9,215 nucleotides of DNA from Clostridia bacterium (GTDB lineage: Bacteria > Bacillota > Clostridia > Christensenellales > UBA1242), in NCBI GenBank assembly GCA_017618475.1, contig JAFZUF010000070.1, forward strand, positions 1-9,215. The letters run 5' to 3'. Within the stretch, counting starts at the first letter, position 1. Each line of letters opens with the position of its first letter. Under the pieces are notes generated by a model that was given only the letters and a program-made list of their open reading frames with translations, searched no databases and had not been told where the DNA came from. Positions 6,832 through 9,215 of the stretch are shown piece by piece. The translations under genes were made by a program, and so were the position numbers.

Positions 6832-8529
6832 TTATTTTGCGGTGAATTCGATTTTGGATTTAAATAAATTAACGCCGATGACGGTGACTTTCAGCGGGTC
6901 GCCCATTTTAATTTTGGATTTTTTGCCAATCATTTGCATGGTGCTGTCGTGATACAAATAATTGTCGTCGGGCAAGTTTTCCGTGCGGACCAAACCTTCG
7001 GCCGTGTTAGCGGGAATATAAACGAAAACGCCAAAATCGGTAATACCATTAACAATTCCGTCAAAGGTTTCGCCAATATGAGCTTGCATGTATTCAGCGC
7101 ATTTTAGGGCATCGACTTCACGTTCGGCCGCCACAGCATCTAATTCGGTTTGTGATGATTGTTGACTGGCAGCGGTAACGAAAGCGGTTAGGCGCGCTTT
7201 TTTTGTATCGGTTAATTGGTTGTCAAGATGCATTTTGATAATGCGGTGAATGGTTAAGTCAGGGTAACGACGAATCGGCGAAGTAAAATGACAATAATAA
7301 GTTGCCCCCAACGCAAAGTGACCGACACAGTGCGGGTCGTATTTGGCTTTTTGCATGGAACGTAGGGCTAAACTGGAAACAATGATTTTCACATTTTCGT
7401 CTTTGATTTGCTCCAGCATGTCTTGATATTGAAAGCCGGTTGGGTTTTCGAAGTCAATTTGGTGTTTAATTTCGAATGGAATTAAGGTATTTAAAAAACG
7501 AATGACTTTAATTGGTTCGGGTTTTTCGTGGATACGATAAACGAATGGCAAATGTAATTTGTAGCAATGTTCCGCGACAACTTCGTTGGTTAACACCATA
7601 AATGTTTCAATGATCCGGTGACTTAAGTTATGTGGTTGGGAATATACCGAAGCAATTTGTCCTTTATCGTCCAAAACTATTTTTGGTTCAGGTACGTTGA
7701 AGGTAATTTCGCCACGTACCTGACGATCGTGTTCAAATTTTTTGGTAATTTCCGCCATTCTTAATAAAGTTGTACGGAAAGGGTGGTCGGCTTTGCCATC
7801 TAAAATATCTTGAACTTCATCATAAGAAAAACGCGTTTTTGATTGGATTAATGATTTTGCTATTTGGTATTTAACCAAATTATATTTTTGATCCAAAGTC
7901 ATTAAAACGGACAATGTCAAACGCGGTTCATTGGGATTTAACGAACAAACACCATTTGATAATTGGGTCGGTAACATGGGAATCACGCGGTCGGGAAAAT
8001 AAACACTGGTGCCACGGCGGTAAGCTTCTTTGTCTAATGCACTGTCTGGGGTAACGTATTCGCTGACATCCGCAATATGTACACCTAAGGTCATGGTGCC
8101 GTCGGGGTTGTCAACAAGACTGACGGCATCGTCCAGGTCGCGGGCATCGGCGGGGTCAATTGTCATAATTGGTAAGTTGCGTAAATCAAGCCGATTTTGC
8201 ATATGTTCGCTGAGATTAAATTGCGCCACCCGGTTGGCTTCTTGCAAAACAGGTGCCGAAAATTCTTGCACTAATTTATACTTTTTCATGATACCGGAAA
8301 TGCTGGCGGGTTGGGTTTGGTGGGCGATAATGTGAACAACTTCGGCGTCAGGTTTGTCGTGAAATTTTTTCTTTTTAGAACGAATTTCGACGATATCGCC
8401 ATCAATAGCACCATGTAAATTATCCTTGGCAATGAATATATCTTGTTCTTGATTGGGTAAATTAACAAAGCCATAACCTTTCAAGGTAACGGTTAATTCG
8501 CCGGTCATACGATTTTCTATTTTGCTCAC
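6832..8529 (-). CDS. rnr: Compact RNase R-type 3'-5' exoribonuclease
   Basis: This is an RNase II/RNase R family processive, metal-dependent 3'-5' exoribonuclease of the cytosol, which degrades structured RNA and takes part in RNA quality control. Seen (565 aa): one cold-shock domain (about 8-52, KGYGFV and DIFI motifs), a short linker, the RNB catalytic domain (about 115-440) and a complete S1 domain (about 486-563). The catalytic aspartates are present as D125, D131, D133 and D134 in TIDPADARDLDD; the RNA-stacking Tyr is in GTSVYFP (Y177) and the basic HFTSPIRRYPD motif is intact (R420, R421). It is far shorter than B. subtilis (about 780) or E. coli (about 810) RNase R: the N-terminal helix-turn-helix, the second cold-shock domain and the Lys-rich tail are absent. 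This is not truncation, since a promoter and a divergent gene lie directly upstream. The start chosen is GTG at 8529; ATG at 8508 (residue 8) is possible. Neither has a Shine-Dalgarno site. Confidence 0.93.
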   Translation of the reverse strand: MSKIENRMTGELTVTLKGYGFVNLPNQEQDIFIAKDNLHGAIDGDIVEIRSKKKKFHDKPDAEVVHIIAHQTQPASISGIMKKYKLVQEFSAPVLQEANRVAQFNLSEHMQNRLDLRNLPIMTIDPADARDLDDAVSLVDNPDGTMTLGVHIADVSEYVTPDSALDKEAYRRGTSVYFPDRVIPMLPTQLSNGVCSLNPNEPRLTLSVLMTLDQKYNLVKYQIAKSLIQSKTRFSYDEVQDILDGKADHPFRTTLLRMAEITKKFEHDRQVRGEITFNVPEPKIVLDDKGQIASVYSQPHNLSHRIIETFMVLTNEVVAEHCYKLHLPFVYRIHEKPEPIKVIRFLNTLIPFEIKHQIDFENPTGFQYQDMLEQIKDENVKIIVSSLALRSMQKAKYDPHCVGHFALGATYYCHFTSPIRRYPDLTIHRIIKMHLDNQLTDTKKARLTAFVTAASQQSSQTELDAVAAEREVDALKCAEYMQAHIGETFDGIVNGITDFGVFVYIPANTAEGLVRTENLPDDNYLYHDSTMQMIGKKSKIKMGDPLKVTVIGVNLFKSKIEFTAK

Positions 8530-8550
8530 ACCGAATTATAAGTGTATAAT
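8522..8550 (+). promoter_or_regulatory. Promoter of the HEPN-CBS gene, probably leaderless
   Basis: TATAAT (8545-8550) matches the -10 consensus perfectly; TTGCTC (8522-8527) at 17-base spacing is a partial -35 (TTG conserved). Six bases (ACGTAT) follow the -10 box, placing the canonical +1 on the A of the ATG at 8557. The -35 lies inside the first codons of rnr. Its -10 box and that of rnr form the perfect inverted repeat ATTATA-AGTG-TATAAT (8535-8550), so one polymerase bound here should exclude the other. Confidence 0.7.
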
Positions 8551-8563
8551 ACGTATATGTCAA
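8535..8563 (-). promoter_or_regulatory. Consensus sigma-70-type promoter of rnr, probably leaderless
   Basis: On the minus strand TTGACA (plus 8563-8558), exactly 17 bases, then TATAAT (plus 8540-8535) is a perfect match to the housekeeping consensus. Only five bases (TCGGT) separate the -10 box from the rnr GTG, so the nearest suitable purine start is the G of that GTG at 8529. The -35 box overlaps the ATG of the divergent gene (8557-8559). A start at 8527 would exclude the GTG and leave the ATG at 8508 with about 19 bases of leader and no Shine-Dalgarno site. Confidence 0.85.
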
Positions 8564-9215
8564 ATTTAACAGAGAAAACATTGGGCATTCGTTTTTTAGA
8601 TGCTTATAACACTATTGATAAAGCGTTACGGGCGCAATACAATTATAAAACGACAATTTCTTTTTCGGATTTAATTCGTCATTGTGCCGATTTAAATCAT
8701 GTTATTCGGGTTTACGAAAATGATTTAATAAATTTTGCCCGTTTACGTAACGCCATCGTGCATAGCAGTGATAACCACAAGGTAATTGCCGAACCGCATT
8801 TGGATGTGGTAGAGCTGATGGAAAAAATTGCCAAACTGATTACAACGCCACCATTGGTAATGGATATTATTCATCAACGTACTGTTACCACAATTGATGC
8901 AACCCGGAGCTTGTATGATTTAATTAAAGAAACTGGTAAGACGGGACACGGTATGATTCCGGCATATAAAGGCAATTGCTTAATTGGGATTGTTCGTTGG
9001 CGTAAATTAATTGAAGACTTGGCAACAATTTTGGATACTAAGGATTTAGATGATTTTATTCGTGAGACTACGATTGAACGTTATTTGCGCATGTATCCAC
9101 AATCCGGGCATTTTGCGATTGTTGGTAAAAACGTTACGATTGAACAAGTATTAACTATCTTCAACAATAATCGTAAAATTGCGGGTATCTTAATTACTGA
9201 AAAGGGTACTGCCAC
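8557..9215 (+). CDS. HEPN-like domain fused to CBS domains, 3'-truncated by the window
   Basis: The frame is open from ATG 8557 to the window end (219 codons, no stop). Residues about 8-95 are predicted mostly helical and contain LRNAIVH (63-69), i.e. R64-N65-x-x-x-H69, the RNxxxH motif of HEPN domains, many of which are metal-independent RNases in toxins and defence systems. After a Pro-containing linker (about 97-100), residues about 105-158 look like a CBS domain (IPAYKGNCLIGIVRWRKLI) and about 180 onward like a second one (GHFAIV...AGILITEKGT), cut by the window end. Paired CBS domains usually bind adenine nucleotides and in some Firmicutes proteins c-di-AMP, so ligand-controlled RNA binding or cleavage is a reasonable inference. 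There is no Shine-Dalgarno site; the start is set by the promoter and is the only in-frame ATG before residue 88. It is divergent from rnr with a 27-bp gap. The HEPN call rests on one motif plus helical pattern; a non-catalytic HEPN is possible. Confidence 0.8.
   Translation, partial: MSNLTEKTLGIRFLDAYNTIDKALRAQYNYKTTISFSDLIRHCADLNHVIRVYENDLINFARLRNAIVHSSDNHKVIAEPHLDVVELMEKIAKLITTPPLVMDIIHQRTVTTIDATRSLYDLIKETGKTGHGMIPAYKGNCLIGIVRWRKLIEDLATILDTKDLDDFIRETTIERYLRMYPQSGHFAIVGKNVTIEQVLTIFNNNRKIAGILITEKGTA

Noticed and set aside
8030..8335. A 101-codon plus-strand frame inside rnr
   Set aside because: It is antisense to the RNB catalytic core, which is clearly coding on the minus strand.
8549..8556. 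ATACGTAT palindrome as a repressor operator
   Set aside because: An 8-bp A/T-rich palindrome next to a -10 box is expected by chance often enough; no second copy or regulator gene is visible in the window.
8508..8563. Frameshift or deletion as the cause of the short RNase R
   Set aside because: A perfect consensus promoter and a divergent gene start sit immediately upstream, leaving no room for lost N-terminal domains; the gene looks compact by design.
1..9215. tRNA, rRNA, CRISPR arrays, insertion sequences or TGA recoding
   Set aside because: No cloverleaf, repeat array or transposase-like sequence was seen; the intergenic gaps are all under 110 bases, and tryptophan is encoded by TGG in all genes.

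Overview
The window carries the 3' two-thirds of a bacterial RNA polymerase operon and, beyond it, a short accessory segment. It reads as low-to-moderate G+C DNA from a Firmicutes-like (Bacillota) bacterium, probably an uncultured lineage. The support is that beta and beta-prime have Gram-positive-type lengths without the large proteobacterial insertions, rpoC and an isolated membrane gene have AAGGAG Shine-Dalgarno sites, and secG lies near an RNase R gene as in many Firmicutes. The standard genetic code fits: tryptophan is TGG and all complete genes end in TAA. I cannot place it more finely than that.

Layout. 2-2467: rpoB, 5' end outside the window. 2487-5999: rpoC, complete. 5989-6330: a SecG-like translocase subunit that overlaps the end of rpoC by 11 bases and is followed at once by an intrinsic terminator, so rpoB-rpoC-secG looks like one transcription unit. 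6438-6764: a lone 108-residue two-helix membrane protein of unknown function, followed by a strong hairpin shared with the convergent gene behind it. 6832-8529 (minus): a very compact RNase R with one cold-shock domain, an RNB core and S1. 8557-9215 (plus): the N-terminal 219 residues of a HEPN-CBS fusion protein, cut by the window end and divergent from rnr.

Two things stand out. First, the RNA polymerase has unusual residues at positions that are normally near-invariant: the rifampicin pocket of beta is changed at many positions, and beta-prime carries changes in the trigger loop (Phe to Lys before the catalytic-loop His), the bridge helix and the NRxP active-site loop. Some of these resemble the archaeal/eukaryotic state. 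Second, rnr and the HEPN-CBS gene are separated by only 27 bp. That gap holds both -10 boxes, back to back as a perfect inverted repeat, while each promoter's -35 box extends into the other gene's start region. Both predicted transcription starts fall on or next to the start codons, so both mRNAs are predicted to be leaderless, in an organism that otherwise uses Shine-Dalgarno sites.

Functionally, the left part makes the transcription enzyme and a Sec export subunit. The right part pairs a processive 3'-5' exoribonuclease with a putative HEPN ribonuclease that may be controlled by an adenine nucleotide through its CBS domains. Their interlocked promoters should be mutually exclusive, which suggests (inference) a small two-gene RNA-metabolism switch.
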